Shown: piece by piece, positions 13,501-28,500 of the stretch
How positions within the stretch are numbered: the stretch's first letter is position 1
Layout of the letters: each line of letters starts with the position of its first letter
Assembly (NCBI RefSeq): GCF_020184175.1
Contig: NC_065532.1
Span: 24,676,001 to 24,740,000, forward strand
Reading direction: 5' to 3'
DNA length: 64,000 nucleotides
From: Aphis gossypii
Taxonomy: Eukaryota > Arthropoda > Insecta > Hemiptera > Aphididae
Position numbers and translations under genes: made by a program
Notes under the pieces: model-generated
Told to the model about the DNA's origin: nothing
Seen by the model: the letters and a program-made list of their open reading frames with translations, nothing else
Databases searched by the model: none

Positions 13501-16500
13501 AAACTATACAACTGTGAATTTATTCTTATGATTAAAATAACATTTTTAGTAAAATATTAATTCCATACCGGAAGTTTGTAAATTTTAAAATATGTTTGTG
13601 AGTTTAACATCATAATATGGACAGGTTTTTAGTTTTATTATAGTAATACAAATTAATAATTTAATTATTATACAACCCAACCAACATACACTATTTTTTA
13701 AATAATAATCTTCCAAAATGTTTTTAATAAATTTGAATCTGATTTGAAAACATCATTTTTGTGGAAACGTGTATAGCTAGTAACATTGAATTTCGTAATT
13801 TTAAGAGAATAAAATCCCATGCATACAGATAACTATTTACAAATTATTGAATATTATAATGAATTAACGAACATATTGATTCTTAACAAAATACCCATCA
13901 CCGTTACTTAAAACAATTCCATTATCATGAATTGCTTATACAAAAAATCATTATGGGTATTGAGATCAATGAGATCAATAAAAATGCTGATTACAATGGC
14001 GATATAGTAGATAGTATCTATCCTATGTAGGTATACGAGTATATTATACATGAGGCGATATCCTAACCAGTGAAAACCGCCTAACAGGAGTCTACAAGAC
14101 ATAGGTATATAGTGTATATTACATAGTATTTTATATAGGTATTATGCATGAGTATGAGTGACAAGTATAGATCGTTAGTAGGTACCTATAAGACGATTTT
14201 ATTGTATTATCTGCTGAATGCTGATTGATATGTTCTGCAATATTTGGTCTGTCGTCGCTATTATTACAACAATATATATATTATATATTATATATATATA
14301 TACATGCTTATGTTATGACATAAGTGTATATAATTATTATATAATAAATACGGTATAATAATATAGTAATAATATCGTACACATATAGTACCGGCTTTGT
14401 TTGTATAGTGCGTATGCCTCGGAATATATAATGCAATCATATTATTATTATATTATCATAACTGGCCGTTACGCGGTTATAATAGATCATCGTCAGAGAA
14501 GTACATTATAATAATATTATGTATGTATTATATTGTACCCATAATACACACCGTACACTCGCGTTGTGTAGCGTGTTCACTGTATACATAATATTAATAT
14601 ATAATAATGTACAAACTACCCGGCCATCGCAATGGCGTTTTAATTGGTCATACCTACTTAAAACCGTGTCAATTATGGACATCAAATGTGTATAATATAC
14701 CTCTACATGTTATATTTTGCATAAATATAGGTATATAGGTGCCTGCCTTCTTTGTGCACGTGTACCTCCGGTATCCCGCTATTACATATACGTATAATTT
14801 GTACATATTATATTATAATAGCTGCTATGTGCGCAATACATTAAACAAAACGGTTTTCGATTATATTGTGAATTGTGATATTAATATTAATATCTGTATG
14901 TTATGTAAATATACATATTATATTATTATTATAATAAAGATACGTTTGCCAACATTAGATTTCATGGAATGATTCTCTTAAAGCGTATATTAATATTGAT
15001 ATTATAATAAAATATTAGTACATTTTCTTTGGTAATAGGTACGTTATGCCGTTGGATTTTTTAAAAATTATTGAAAATTCTTGTTCTTTATTCATTGAAA
15101 AAAAAAACGGTGCTCAAATTACACAGTCTGCACCGATATCGACTTAAAATTTTAAAATGTAATATAATTTTAATTTTTAACTATCGGAGAAAATAATTTT
15201 CTGGTTATTTTATTATTTTTTTTTTTTTACTTAATACTAAGTAATTAATCTATAACATCAGATGCATTTCATTAACTGAAGCTGTACAGAGTTAAGAAAA
15301 GTGAAGGCTCTTTAACTTTAGTATACCTATTATATAAAATACAATACATTTTTGTCATCTTACCAATTTGTATACATTCTTTACAGTGTACAAGTATTTC
15401 AACATTTACATTACTATTGTCACTGAACATGTATATTACACTTGAAATTATTGGTTTTCGTTTAACAAGGATTATTATATGTATACTGTTTTTACGAAAA
15501 ATAAGAATGTAAAAATATGACCCATATAATATTGTTATAATAATACTTATGCAAAAAGTTTAATAGTGATTCGAATATCATTATGAAAAATAATTACACA
15601 GTACTGTAGCAGCACATAAAGTTTTAAATATAGCACAAATCGTAGTCGGGATATTTCCCTAGATATTGTTTGATATCTCTCATTTGATTACGAATCTATA
15701 ATGGAAATCGGAGTGCACTTAATAAATTACAATGGTTTAGAACTATTTAGAGTATAGATAATACAGAGTGATTTACAAACATGGCATATTCGCCCTAGTG
15801 TTTTCTTTTATATTGAATTTATTGAAATTCTAAAAAGGTTAGAATTATTAATCATTTACATTTTAGTGCCATGTAAAGAGTGCCCTTTATGTAAAACTAA
15901 CTTCTATCTAAAAAATGAGAACTACTCTTTTTTTTGTATAAATTGGAAATTGAATATAAAATATTTAAAAAATGTTGTGATCGTTATTCAAAATATTAAT
16001 TTAACTTAATGTCTTGATGATTTAAATATGTTTGTAATTAATATTAATGCATCAACAATTTATAATTTTCAAAGTACATTAAATACGAAGTCTAGATCCA
16101 ATATTATATATATTTAATATTTGTGTAAAATCATTTTTAAGGACATTGTCCATGGTACATATTGTATGACATATGTATATATTATATATTATTGATTGAA
16201 GACTACTCGTTTGAATTTTTATTTAATTTTTATAAGTATAATTAGGCATTCTTAAAATTACAATTTGCATAAATTAATTGAGTAAATATCGGTAGAGTGC
16301 CTATAGTGAATCACTCTGTATATACACTCGCTTCTGTAGTATAGTATACAGAGGTAATATATTATAGTGATTATACTTTGGTTGGACGTTCCTGCTGTAC
16401 ACTATTTGCGCGGTGATTATATGATTAAACCATCGCTAATTTTCGTTCGTTGACGGACTTATTCACTCGTCATACCATCACCTTGTGGAATAAATCTACG

Positions 16501-19500
16501 GCCGACAGACTATTATAATACGAGTAATTTTAATTAACCGTATTAATGTATTATAATTATCCTATTCGTAATCGCACATTCGCGTGGGTGATTTTAAGTT
16601 TCGCAATATACTCGCGCGTAACAATTAAAATACGTCCGAATTCGGCGTTCAAGTTTGACAGCAAAAGTGAACAACACTTATAAGTTCTTAATATTTATGT
16701 TGTATAACCACATATTGACGTATATTATATATATTATTATTATAGGTTAGGTATCAAAATTTATATCAGCTTTTTTTTTAGCCACACCGTTGAATGACTT
16801 GAATGTTATTTATGATTGTTTTCCATCCTTAAAATAACATTTTTATAAAACGACAATATTGTAACATTTAATGTTATAATATTGTCGTTTTATCGCGATC
16901 ATCATGTTCAATAATCAAAATGCATTTTGTTTATTAAATTATATCAAAACCTACTTATATAAATCTATATTATCTTTTTTTTTATTATCGTTTGAATTTT
17001 TAATTATAATTACAAGATATTGACTTAATATATTAAAGTATAAATTGACACACATGATATTACTATAAAATTTAAGCTTTTTAGGTAGGTATAACGTTTA
17101 TTCGCTGAAATAATTCTATTGAGCTTCTATTTAAGTTTTAACATTACGTATATTTTACCAATATTTATAAAAAATCAACACAAATGTATTCCAATAGATG
17201 TAAATTATTATTATATTGTATTTTAATGATAAAATAAATATCAACAATATAACAAATCGTGGAATATAATAATATAGGTAAATCGTTAATGATTTTGTGG
17301 GGCTAAACTATAATCTGTAAAACCCCTTCCGGTAATAATAAACACCTCCGAATAGTAGATTTTTGGAAACAAGCTACAAACTTTTTACAAACTTAACCTC
17401 CAGAATAGAGAACGCAATTTAAGCGACCGAAAGTGTTCGGTTATGTTAGATTAGGTTAGTTTAGGTTGCACTGTATTATTATTCAATTTTACTTATTCGT
17501 AATTATTATGTATCGTGTTTTACATTTTATCATCACAAAAAATGCTTTGATCAATATAACACTATATAAAAGTTATATTACTATTTTATTTAATAATATA
17601 TTCTATACTATACTAATAAACCACTACGTCCATATTACGCTCGAATGCTCGATGTAAATGGTATTAATTATCGTTCGTAAATACGAAATATTTACAATTT
17701 TAATCGTTATACATAGCGCACTTAAATATACGATTATGTATTTCTAATAACATTATGTATTTCGCGTTAAAAACGATTGTTTGTCATTTGAATTATACAC
17801 CCTAGCGCATTAATTACGAAAACGGAATTCTACTTTTCTGGAAACCCGATTCCAAAACAAAAAGTCGAGAATGTTGCCTCGAAAGTTCACTATAGTGACT
17901 TTGGATATATCAAACATCTAAAATTGTATTACATTTATAAGATAGTAAGTATTCTAAGTGTATTAATATTAGTTTCTATAATATACCTTAAAATACACAA
18001 CAATGCGTGAACCACATTATAATACCCACCAAAATTATTATTAATTCCGTAAATTGCAATAAAGTGTGTACGAGATAATCACAATAATCGAGCGCGCTGT
18101 TTTACTCGGTATGGTCTCCGTATATAATAGACATTACACGCATGTATTATAATGACGTTATAATAATATAATGCATGGAACCTTAAAACTTTTGAAAACT
18201 GACAGAAACAATAAATCATTTCAGAAGCTGGCTTAACAACCGTCGCGTATACTCAAATAATCAACTATCACCATAATACCTGTTAACCATCGCGTATACA
18301 TCTATACGCACACACTCTAATACATGCATACAAAGAGTGTGTCATAAAGTTTTATTGTTTTCTCACAAATGTGGCTAACATGTACGATCGTCGCCATTGA
18401 GGACGTTTATAGGTACTGTTATGATGATAAAATATTATATGACACTAAGATTTCAAACCAAATCGGATAACGAACAGTTAGCCGAAAACCGGTCTAGTTT
18501 AAACTGTGATGTAACGTGTTTTAATTTTTAACTCAAAATCCATTAAAGATGTCTGTAAAATGTTATATTTTTTGATATTACTGTTACATGGAGAAAACCA
18601 CCATTTGTTCCCAACGCAATGTAACACTCTAATAAAGAAACTACACGATGAACTTTTTTAATACACTTAGCAAAGCATTCGAAAATCTTTAAAAGTTAAA
18701 GTACATTATAATATTATATTCGTTTGTTTTGTTTATTATTGTTACAATGGATAGTATATCTACTGAAATATAATGCGATACTATAAATTAAAACATCGGT
18801 CAAAACGCCGTTATAATATTAAATCAAAAATATCTAACTCAATTGTTGTTCACGCATGTTATCGCGATAATTACATTTTAACCTAATCTTTAGAAACATT
18901 TACTATTTTAGGGGTTTTGAATAGGCAATTTCAACAAAGGATTTGGACAAATTTAAAACGATTATCAAGTAGTATTGTGTAAATTACATCAATATGAGTT
19001 GTTTTGTTAATATGAATAAAGTATCACCTAAAATTTGTTTTGTGAACACCAATTAGGAATTTACTACTTGTATAGTTGTAGATTTCATAAAATTAACTAT
19101 TATCAATAAAATGACGACTCGAGACAAATCTTATCTGCAATGACTTCTTTTTCTTTGAAATCTCATCTCAATTATTTTGTATTATTATTGTTGTACTGTT
19201 TGAGAAATTGTTTATGAATTATAAATCATTTATTCTATGTAATATGCATATATTATTATCATAGTATTCATGTCACCGTATATTTTTTTAATACCGGATG
19301 TTGGGCGATGGTGATATTTCAATATTTTTTTCAATCACAGACAATCAAAATACGCTATTGATTAAATATTATTTATTTCATCAATATGGCTAGGGCGTAA
19401 ACGTTTATTATATTATTATACTCATCCGATTCGTTTAGAACCAGACCAAACGACTACATGCATATTATTACCATCGTTATTCATGGTAGTGCCGTGTGAT

Positions 19501-22500
19501 ATTATTTTGTTTTAACACATGTGTATGCGACACAACTGAAGTCTCATCGCGTGTGTTAAATCTAACGCATATAATGAATTTTTATATTGTTTTAGTATCC
19601 GTACATGTGTCACTTTTTATGGGCGTCCGCATGTGCGTTTTGAAAAGGGACGATACGGAAGGTACGAGTATAAATCGTGCAAAGAGGGAGTGTGGGTCCG
19701 GTTTATGAAACAAAAAACAAAATAAAACAAATAATAATACTATTTTCATATAAAATAACATTAACGGGGGAGGGGGGGGGAGAAGTGGGCTAAAAAATGT
19801 AAAATCAGTGTTTCTGCATTTAATGTTAGTGTACGAGTTCGGATTCGCATTTACATGTCATAATATAGTATTATCCATTTATGGCGATCGATAGCGAAAA
19901 TAAAAAAATTGATCCATTAGCGCGCGAGAATTGCAATCGACACAACTTCGTGGTTGTAAGTATAGATATTTATTATTTATATATGTTAATAAATACCCGT
20001 AAATATATTTAAGATAATATGCCATCACGTGTTTGTCCTCGCCTACTATATTTTAGTAATATAGTAATATAGATCATTGTGACGTTAGTAAATATTCAAA
20101 AAAGCTATTGAAACGAATGATACATGTACTATTCTTATCTTAGGTTTTTGGGATTTTATATCTAGGTACTGTGGATTTCGTCTTGATAGTGTCGCGCTAT
20201 ATTTTTTAATTTATTTTGTCATTTCAAACGATTTTAATTTTAATTTTGACATACTTTTAGGCAGATGTCATATTTTGAATTATTATATATATAAATAAAC
20301 TTGTTGATTTTTTTCTTTTTATCAAAAAAAGATTTTGACGGATGTACTAAAAATCGATAATTTTTTTGATGATATATTTAAAAATATTTACATAAGTTGA
20401 ATATTGCTTTATCTAATAGATTAAAAGGGAAAATTATATTCGTATCTATTTTAAAATTTAAATAACCGAGAATAGCACTTAACCGTCGTCTAAATATTGT
20501 ACACGATCATCTTTGGTTGTGCAAATATATAATAATACTGTTAATTTTGTATATATAAAAAAAACATTCATTGTGTCTAATGAACGGTTTAGTCAACATG
20601 CCTTTATGATTGAGAGATATCTACGCACGAACTTTAATATCATACCACCGTTTTGTCTGCGTTAATTTAATAAAATCGTTCATGCGTAACATGACTTTAT
20701 ACCAATTTCATTTTACAACAAAGGCACGAATGATAGGTATACGTAGTATAATGAATTTTTTATTGCACTTCAGATGACGTGCGTTTGACATTTCACTTTA
20801 GTGTAGATTCAGACGTATTATTGAATTCAATTGCGATATTATATAATATTATATTTTATATACTCATAGATATAAAATCAAATTTTTTATTTAATTGTAT
20901 ACATCCGCCACGTCGTACTCATAATATATACAGAAACAGTCGATATAGGGAAGTAATTGAGAACCGTTCCTCGTAGCTTTAAATTGTGCTTTTCCTTGTA
21001 TTTGTTAAATATTAGCGACTTAAAAGCAACGGGTAAATTCATGATACTGTTAGTAATAGTCTCAAGGAGGGTATTTTTTTCTACCGGTGTAATCTTATCG
21101 TACTTAAAAATCTTTTTCGTATTTTAGCTATTATATATTATATTTGTTGTTTGCACGTTATGGTTGAGCGCTGAAACGTTCGATGGAGAGGCTTATTGCT
21201 GGAGGGCATGATAATATATTATATTTTATATAATATTTAATTTATATTTGTCGATAATAATGCACATTACGGCCGCTCTGTATAAAATATGTATGATTAA
21301 TGTACACAAGTATAAATTTTTATTTAATTTTCATTTAAACATTACATTATTGACTTATTTGCAGGGATCTTATTTAGAGACAATACATCCAATTGACGCG
21401 GTAAGAAATTTGAAGAAACGGCCAGAGATCGGACAACGTGTTCGTCTCAGCGAAGGAGACATAGCCCAGACGAAGCTTTTGTATAAATGTTATAGTGAGT
21501 AAAAGAATACTTGATTTGATCATTATATTGCTGACTTCCGATTTTACATATTATACCATACATATAAGTACACAACTCAAAAAACGTTATTACACGATTG
21601 GCTATAACTGATAACATATTATGAAAATACTTTTTATACATCATTTAATTTTGCCAGTTGAATTGGTATTAATGGATTTAAAAAAATGAATAACCTCAAA
21701 ACGAGATAGTATGCAATATTATATAAATATTTATATTTTATTAAAACCGTAAATAATAATATAATATAATATTTATTGTGTATGAAATAAAAAATCTATC
21801 ATATTTTTTTAACGTTCGTTTGAAATATGCGCAATGAATTAGACTGAAAACTACTTAGCGGTGGAACTTTTTAACTTCTACATTTTTTTTTTATCAATAA
21901 TAATAATTTAGAATTTTATATCCCTATACCAGCAGTTTATGTTACCTAGGAGAAACTTGAGCATTAATGTCTAAATGTAAATTAAATATGAGGATTTTCA
22001 TGATAATATTTTATGAGGAGGGTTGTTTTGTGCTAAGTAACTTTTATGATTTGGTAGTAGTTTTGGATATTGTGTTGATGTGAAGCTCTGTGAAGCTGTA
22101 TATAATGTATGGTAAGTATATTATGTTGCATACATCGTTAGGGACTCAAGCAATCATTATTATTATTTATTATTATACCTAAAATGGAATGGATTAGAAT
22201 ATACTGGGATCTTACGAATGCTATGTAAAGGCTTAGTGGCACTTTATTATCTGTAGCAACTACTTGTCAATGTACTTATATAAGGAATACGAGTTCTAAA
22301 AAGCAAGATAAAATTCGATTTTCTAGCGCTTAGAAAGAATACTTTTACTACGACATTAATTACTATTATTTTAAGTTTATTATTCAATCAAGACTTTTAA
22401 GAAACATGATATAAATTATAATATAAACCGTTATGATAAATATTTTAATGATATTACGCCCACTAATTTCAATTATGTATTTGATATTAATTAATGGTTT

Positions 22501-25500
22501 AAATTGTTATCAAAAATATTTTATGTGACTGCTTTTGGTGTTTCAAATAAAAGTACGTCATACTGGTAGGTGCACTATTTTTGTATAGCGATATACAGGA
22601 TATTGATTTTTAAATATAATTTATAATGATGAGACGATTTTCGGAAGATAACAATTATTCAAAGCAACTGAACGAGATATGCAATCCTTTAAATAATTTA
22701 TTGCTTGTTATTGTTTTCAAGGATGTGGAAAGACCTTGCAGGAGAACAGTGGAATATTTGGTTATTCGCCTGAACCTGGGCAGGAGTACGGAGACAGATG
22801 CGAATGGCGTATCACGGCCACTCATGGTGAACGTATAGTGTTAAATATCACTGAACTCGACATACTGAAATCTGATCAATGTAGTACCGATTATTTGGAA
22901 ATCCGCGATGGGTACTGGCACAAATCTCCACTGCTTGGTAAGTGTTAATCATCAAAAGTATTATGGTTACTTATTGGTTTATATTATATGAATTATATTC
23001 GATGAAATTTTGTTATGAAAATAATATTATAGCCAATTTATTGAGAGCTTTCACAAAATGATTTATGTGACGTGACTTTTACTGTATCTTATTCAACATA
23101 TATACACTATACAGTAATGAATATATAGTTATTGTGACATATTATTTTAAAAGTTTCATTGTTCAAAGTGAAAACAGTAGATTTTTTCCACTCCAATTAC
23201 AAAAGTTGTTGTAAAGAACAGTTTTCAAAACATTAAATAAAAAAAATTAAATTGACAATTATTTAAAATTCGTAGAAACAGGTGTATGAATATAAAAAAA
23301 AATAATATATAAGTGTACTACTATTATAATAGTAGGTACTTTTTTGGAACATTGTAGTTATTTATTGGGCTAATTATTAATCAAAGAGTTATTTTTATAC
23401 ATAATACATATTATATTATATAAAATAAAAGCATTTGATGTTGAGTAAATAAAATAATACCGTACCATAAATAGTTTTATTTTGATAAAACTTTTTTTTT
23501 TTTAAAAAAAAACTTTATATTTAAAAAAAAAATGTTTGTTTCTGCTATAGTTTAAGGTACATTGTCCGAACGATATTAAATATAAGTTTTAATTTTCAAT
23601 CCTAAATTCACTTATTATATTTTATAGCCATAAAATAATTTTCGAAATGCAACTTTACCTATCGTTTTTAAAATATATATAGATATATTCTTTAAAAATT
23701 GATATTTCATTTTTTTTCGCTGTCATAAAATATAACATTTGCTATTTTTATTACTTTGAATGAAAAATGAAATATAACAAAATAATAACAATAAATTATG
23801 TTTTTTTAGTAATTTTTTAATAACTTATTGAAATGTTATAATTAAACAAGTGTTATTTTATTCATAATATTCTAATCATTATTTCGATATCATTTATTTT
23901 ATTCTTACTTAGTTACGTTCATTATTTTATAAAAATATTTTTTGAAATAATTTTCAGATTTATTTACTCAAAATTTATTAAAATATTATAAGTATTCACT
24001 AAGTATTTAGATGTATGTTTTTATGTAACTATGCATTTAATATACATAAAAGTAGGTATTCTAAACTGAACATAATATTTAAACTAATAACCTTTTTATT
24101 TTTATTTATTTTTCTATATTAGATATGAATTAAAAAAAATTATTGTAGGTCATATTTCCAACAGCACTGAAACGATGTTTGATAATTTTTTAGTTGTATT
24201 TTAATCTTGAGATTGTTTTTAGAATAATTTAATAGTTAAAATTGGCAGTATTAAAAATAAAAATGTACTCATATAATATTCTTAAATCTCGTACTTAAAA
24301 AATACATTATTATACTGTATTATATCTCATGCTTATCAATAAACGCTACATTTATTCGGATATTAAATTAAACTTTTAAGATTTATAAATAATTATGAAT
24401 TTTAAGCAACTAATCTTGGAAAAAATAATCTGTTTACGGGAGCGTATAATAAGTATAATAAGTAATATCCTACAACGCTAAAACTTTAGTTTTTTTTTTC
24501 ATGGAAAATATATTTCTTATAAACAAAAAAATAAATATTTTGGTTAAGAAAATATAAATTTAAATTTTGAGTTTATTTTGATGAAAAGTATTTTATATAC
24601 ATATATGTTACGGACAAAATAGACTTTCGACAAATGTTTAGATTTCCCGATCTATGTATACTTTGTTTAGTGTTTTTGGGTAATACATTAAAATATTATT
24701 TTGGTCGGACAGAGTTATACTTTGATCGGTCCAAATATACTTTTCTCGTAGTAAATCGAGCATTGTAACTTAAGAAATTACCTAACTTAATATTTCATCT
24801 ATTATTGTCAATTCTAGATTATAATAATTGTAAAAATAAATAGTTAATGTGACAATAGGTATATATTTATATTTGATGTAACTCTGACCAATAATAGTAT
24901 TTAACTAATAAATTAATTAATGAGATTAATAAGATTAGACAGGTTTATAATTATAAAATAAAAATGTTGGTTTATATTGCCCTAACTAGACTGAGCAATT
25001 CTACATAGCCTGGACAATGAATAATTTTGACTACATTGCCCATTATAATCGGCCAGTACCATAATGCTCGGGCTATGTAAACATTACCTACTTTGACCGT
25101 AAAAAAAATATATATATGTATAACTACTATTAGTTTTAATTAGGTATGATTATTATTGAAGAATAATAATTATTGATTGTATTTTAATATAGGCAGGTTT
25201 TGTGGGAGTGTTCGCATCCAAGATCTCATAGTGACTGGCAACAGCAGAATGCTCATCAGTTTTATGATATCTGACAAAGGTACAAAATACAAAGGATTCA
25301 CGGCAAACTACGAAGGTTAGTGATTAATTTTTACATTGCTTTATTGGTATAATTTTCAGAGACGATTAAAATTATCATGATTAAACCGTTATTAGTAGTA
25401 TATTTAGCATCTATATAAAAATTCGTCTTTCTGATCAATCTGAAAAAATGTATGCTCTATGGTAAATATGTATACGTATTTTTAGCAATAGTGACCAAAG

Positions 25501-28500
25501 TTCTTCACATAAAGATCTTATAAAATGCCATCAGTTAATCCGCTGATCCTATTTTACTTTTCAGTCAAAGTAGAATAGTGTTAATAATACTTGCAATATT
25601 ATAATTTATAAACCACATATTTTCAAGCAATTTCATCGAAAGTCACCCTTCAGCTAGTATCAACGAAGCTGGTCTAACAAGTTTTTATACTGCTAAATCA
25701 TTAACTATAAATCGGTATATACTAATTATGAGTGAGGTTTTTCTATAATTCTATGATCATTCGTAATGTTAAATTTATTTTTCAATAAAGTCATCTATTA
25801 TGGAATTATTGTAACCGCCTTATTTGTTAAGTTTATAATTGTATTATTCAAAAATAAAACTATTTATAACTATAATTTGGATTATGCGAGTATATTATGT
25901 CAGATAAATGTCAAAATAGGTAATTAAAAATTGCTTTTATATAGACATGTCTGTAATAGCGGTTATATATGACGCAGGTTGATGTTAAAATAGCCAATTT
26001 TTTATTTTTTTATTTTTAGCCGTTTGTGGAGGAGAAGTCATGGTAACTGACGAACAGGGGCATTTAGAGTCCCCTAATTTTCCAGACGATTATTTACCGA
26101 ATAAAGAGTGTGTTTGGAAACTTACAGCACCAGAAGGATACCAAGTTGGATTGAAATTTAACGTATTTGAGGTATATTTTTATGTTTTAATTGTGGTAAA
26201 AATAATTTATTTTTGTTCTAGTTAGAATAAGTCCTAACTGCCCAAAAAAAAAAAAATTAATTAATTAATTTCGAAAAATGTTCGATGGAGTCTGTATAAT
26301 GTATAGGTACATACCTATATTTATTATTGTTGTTGCTGGGTAAAAACCTTATGGTAAAAATAATGAATTTAATATTATAAAATATAAGAAAACTAACAAA
26401 TGATTAAAAAAAAAAAAAGTAAAAATTAAATACAAATTAAGAAGAAATCAAATTTCAATAGTACTTGAATGAATTTATTTTAAAACATTACGTGATATAT
26501 TGATGTAAAGAAAAAAAAATCTACATAAACTGAAATTTAGCCCACTAATAAAAGAATCTTACTATAATTATGTTATTATTATTAAACTGAACACGAAAAA
26601 AAAATATTTTTCTTTAAGTTGTGATATACCGATATTTGTACATTTAAACAAATTATTAAAAGTAATTCAGAAAAGTCAGTATTACCATTTAAATTATCGT
26701 TGTAAACATAACATTCGGCATCTTTCTTCTTTAACTCAGATACTGCAATTCCTATTTGAAAAACTTATAGGTTATATTAATTTCTAGAAATTGGCAAATT
26801 TAGTTTAAAACAAATCATTTTAAAATTTTATATTTCTAATATAATTTTGTATTTTGTGATCAGATTATTGAACTAAACTCAAAGTCACCTTTAATAAGAA
26901 AAAGTATAACTCAACGTTTTAATATTTTTAAAATATATGTATATATTTTTAATTTAAACATTCTAAAGATTTTATTAACAACTGAATTCATGTGTAAAAA
27001 TAAATTAAAATATTATGTTTGAATGATATTTACCTAAATCCTTTATAGAAGTAAACCTCAAAAACATTTAATTATCAATATTTTAATTTATTTGATATGA
27101 TAATTCGAACGTCTAAAAGTTATAATAGTATTAAAATTATTGAAGTTTTATGATTCATAATTAATATATATATTTATATTTATATTGATTGTTTGATTGT
27201 ACTTTTTTTTTTACTTGATAACATTTTCTCTTGACTTCTTTATTGGTGTTTAATAACACACTTTTCAGTAAATTTAAAGTAAAATTATGTGATCTATTCG
27301 AAATATTTATGCAACTGTATAATATAGCATAATACCTATAGTATATTTGAGCGTTTTATTATCATGTTTTATTTCACCGTTCCGAAAGTTTATTGTTCAG
27401 CTCGTAAATTGGTAAAACGTCGAACTTTTTGAACCAGCGAATATAATTAACGGGTTTACATAAAACATCTAATTCTCATTCGCAATCAATTAATACCAAC
27501 TATTAATAGATTATATAATCTAGGTAGGTATTCGTATATATAAATAAAGTGATGTGTGGGCGCGAACTTATTCGGTGATTAAATGTTTGTGCTAAGCGTC
27601 AACTTAAATGTATTATTAACAGACATCTCTTGTTCGCGCATGGTTAGAGTCATAATATTAATTTGATGGTATCGATCATATTATTACTATTATTATTATT
27701 ATTATATATAAACATGTAAACATGTATATAATTATGTTTTAATCTGACACAGATCGAAAACCATGACAATTGCTTCTACGATTACGTGGAGATCAGAAAC
27801 GGGCACTCCGCTGATAGCCCTTTGATAAACAAGTATTGCGGCTATAAGCTTCCCTTGGACGTCCATTCTAGCACTAATAAGCTGTATGTCAAATTTCTAT
27901 CGGACAGCTCCGTGCAGAAGGCCGGATTTTCCGCCACATTTATGAAAGGTATACTATAAATAATAATAATATGTTCACTTTAGTTGGTTTAGGCCTTTTT
28001 CATTTTTTTTTTTTTTTTACTTGTCGTCCAAACTGTTTGTAAATATAATCGGGTTAAAAAAATATAAATGTGTTCTCTGTATCTACTCTAAGTGCATATG
28101 CGTAATGTATACATTATGATTTATGTACCTACATTATATGCTTAAAAATTATGATTCTGCATTCATATAGGATATAGACGTAGGTACCTTCTACTATTTT
28201 GAATGGATTAATGCTAAATTAAAAAAAAAGAAAACTGGGATTCACGTGGAATGGTCCAAGCTAGTATTGTCGTGGGAGTGTTTGTGTTTTATAAAAAAAA
28301 ATAAATGACTGTAAATCATTGCATCTGTGCAAACGATTTTGATCATTAGTGGGATTAGATTAGTCTGTTTAAAACTGGACCTTGATTAAATTTGTTAGTT
28401 TGTTAAAAACTAGCACTTGATTATATTCGTTAGTCTTTTTTTTTATATGCCCTGGAAAAAAACTGCTGCCAATAAATTTAAAAAATCATCACACTTTTAA

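Larger units (their letters stand above)
12762..21364 (+). other. tolloid intron, 8.6 kb, largest in the gene
   Basis: Contains TA/ATT microsatellites around 14270-14350, a near-perfect hairpin at 16845-16893, GC-richer patches at about 16320-16660 and 17280-17470, a short secreted-peptide-like ORF at 19574-19708 and a G-rich tract at 19766-19789. Large introns with such islands often hold enhancers; that is an inference. Confidence 0.8.

Noticed and set aside
17446..17467. TTAGATTAGGTTAGTTTAGGTTG resembling telomere repeat
   Set aside because: Units are imperfect and too few; only the 34319 tract is a regular TTAGG array.
25003..25078. ACATAGCC/GGCTATGT inverted repeat
   Set aside because: Only 8 bp per arm with a 60-bp spacer; expected by chance at this scale.
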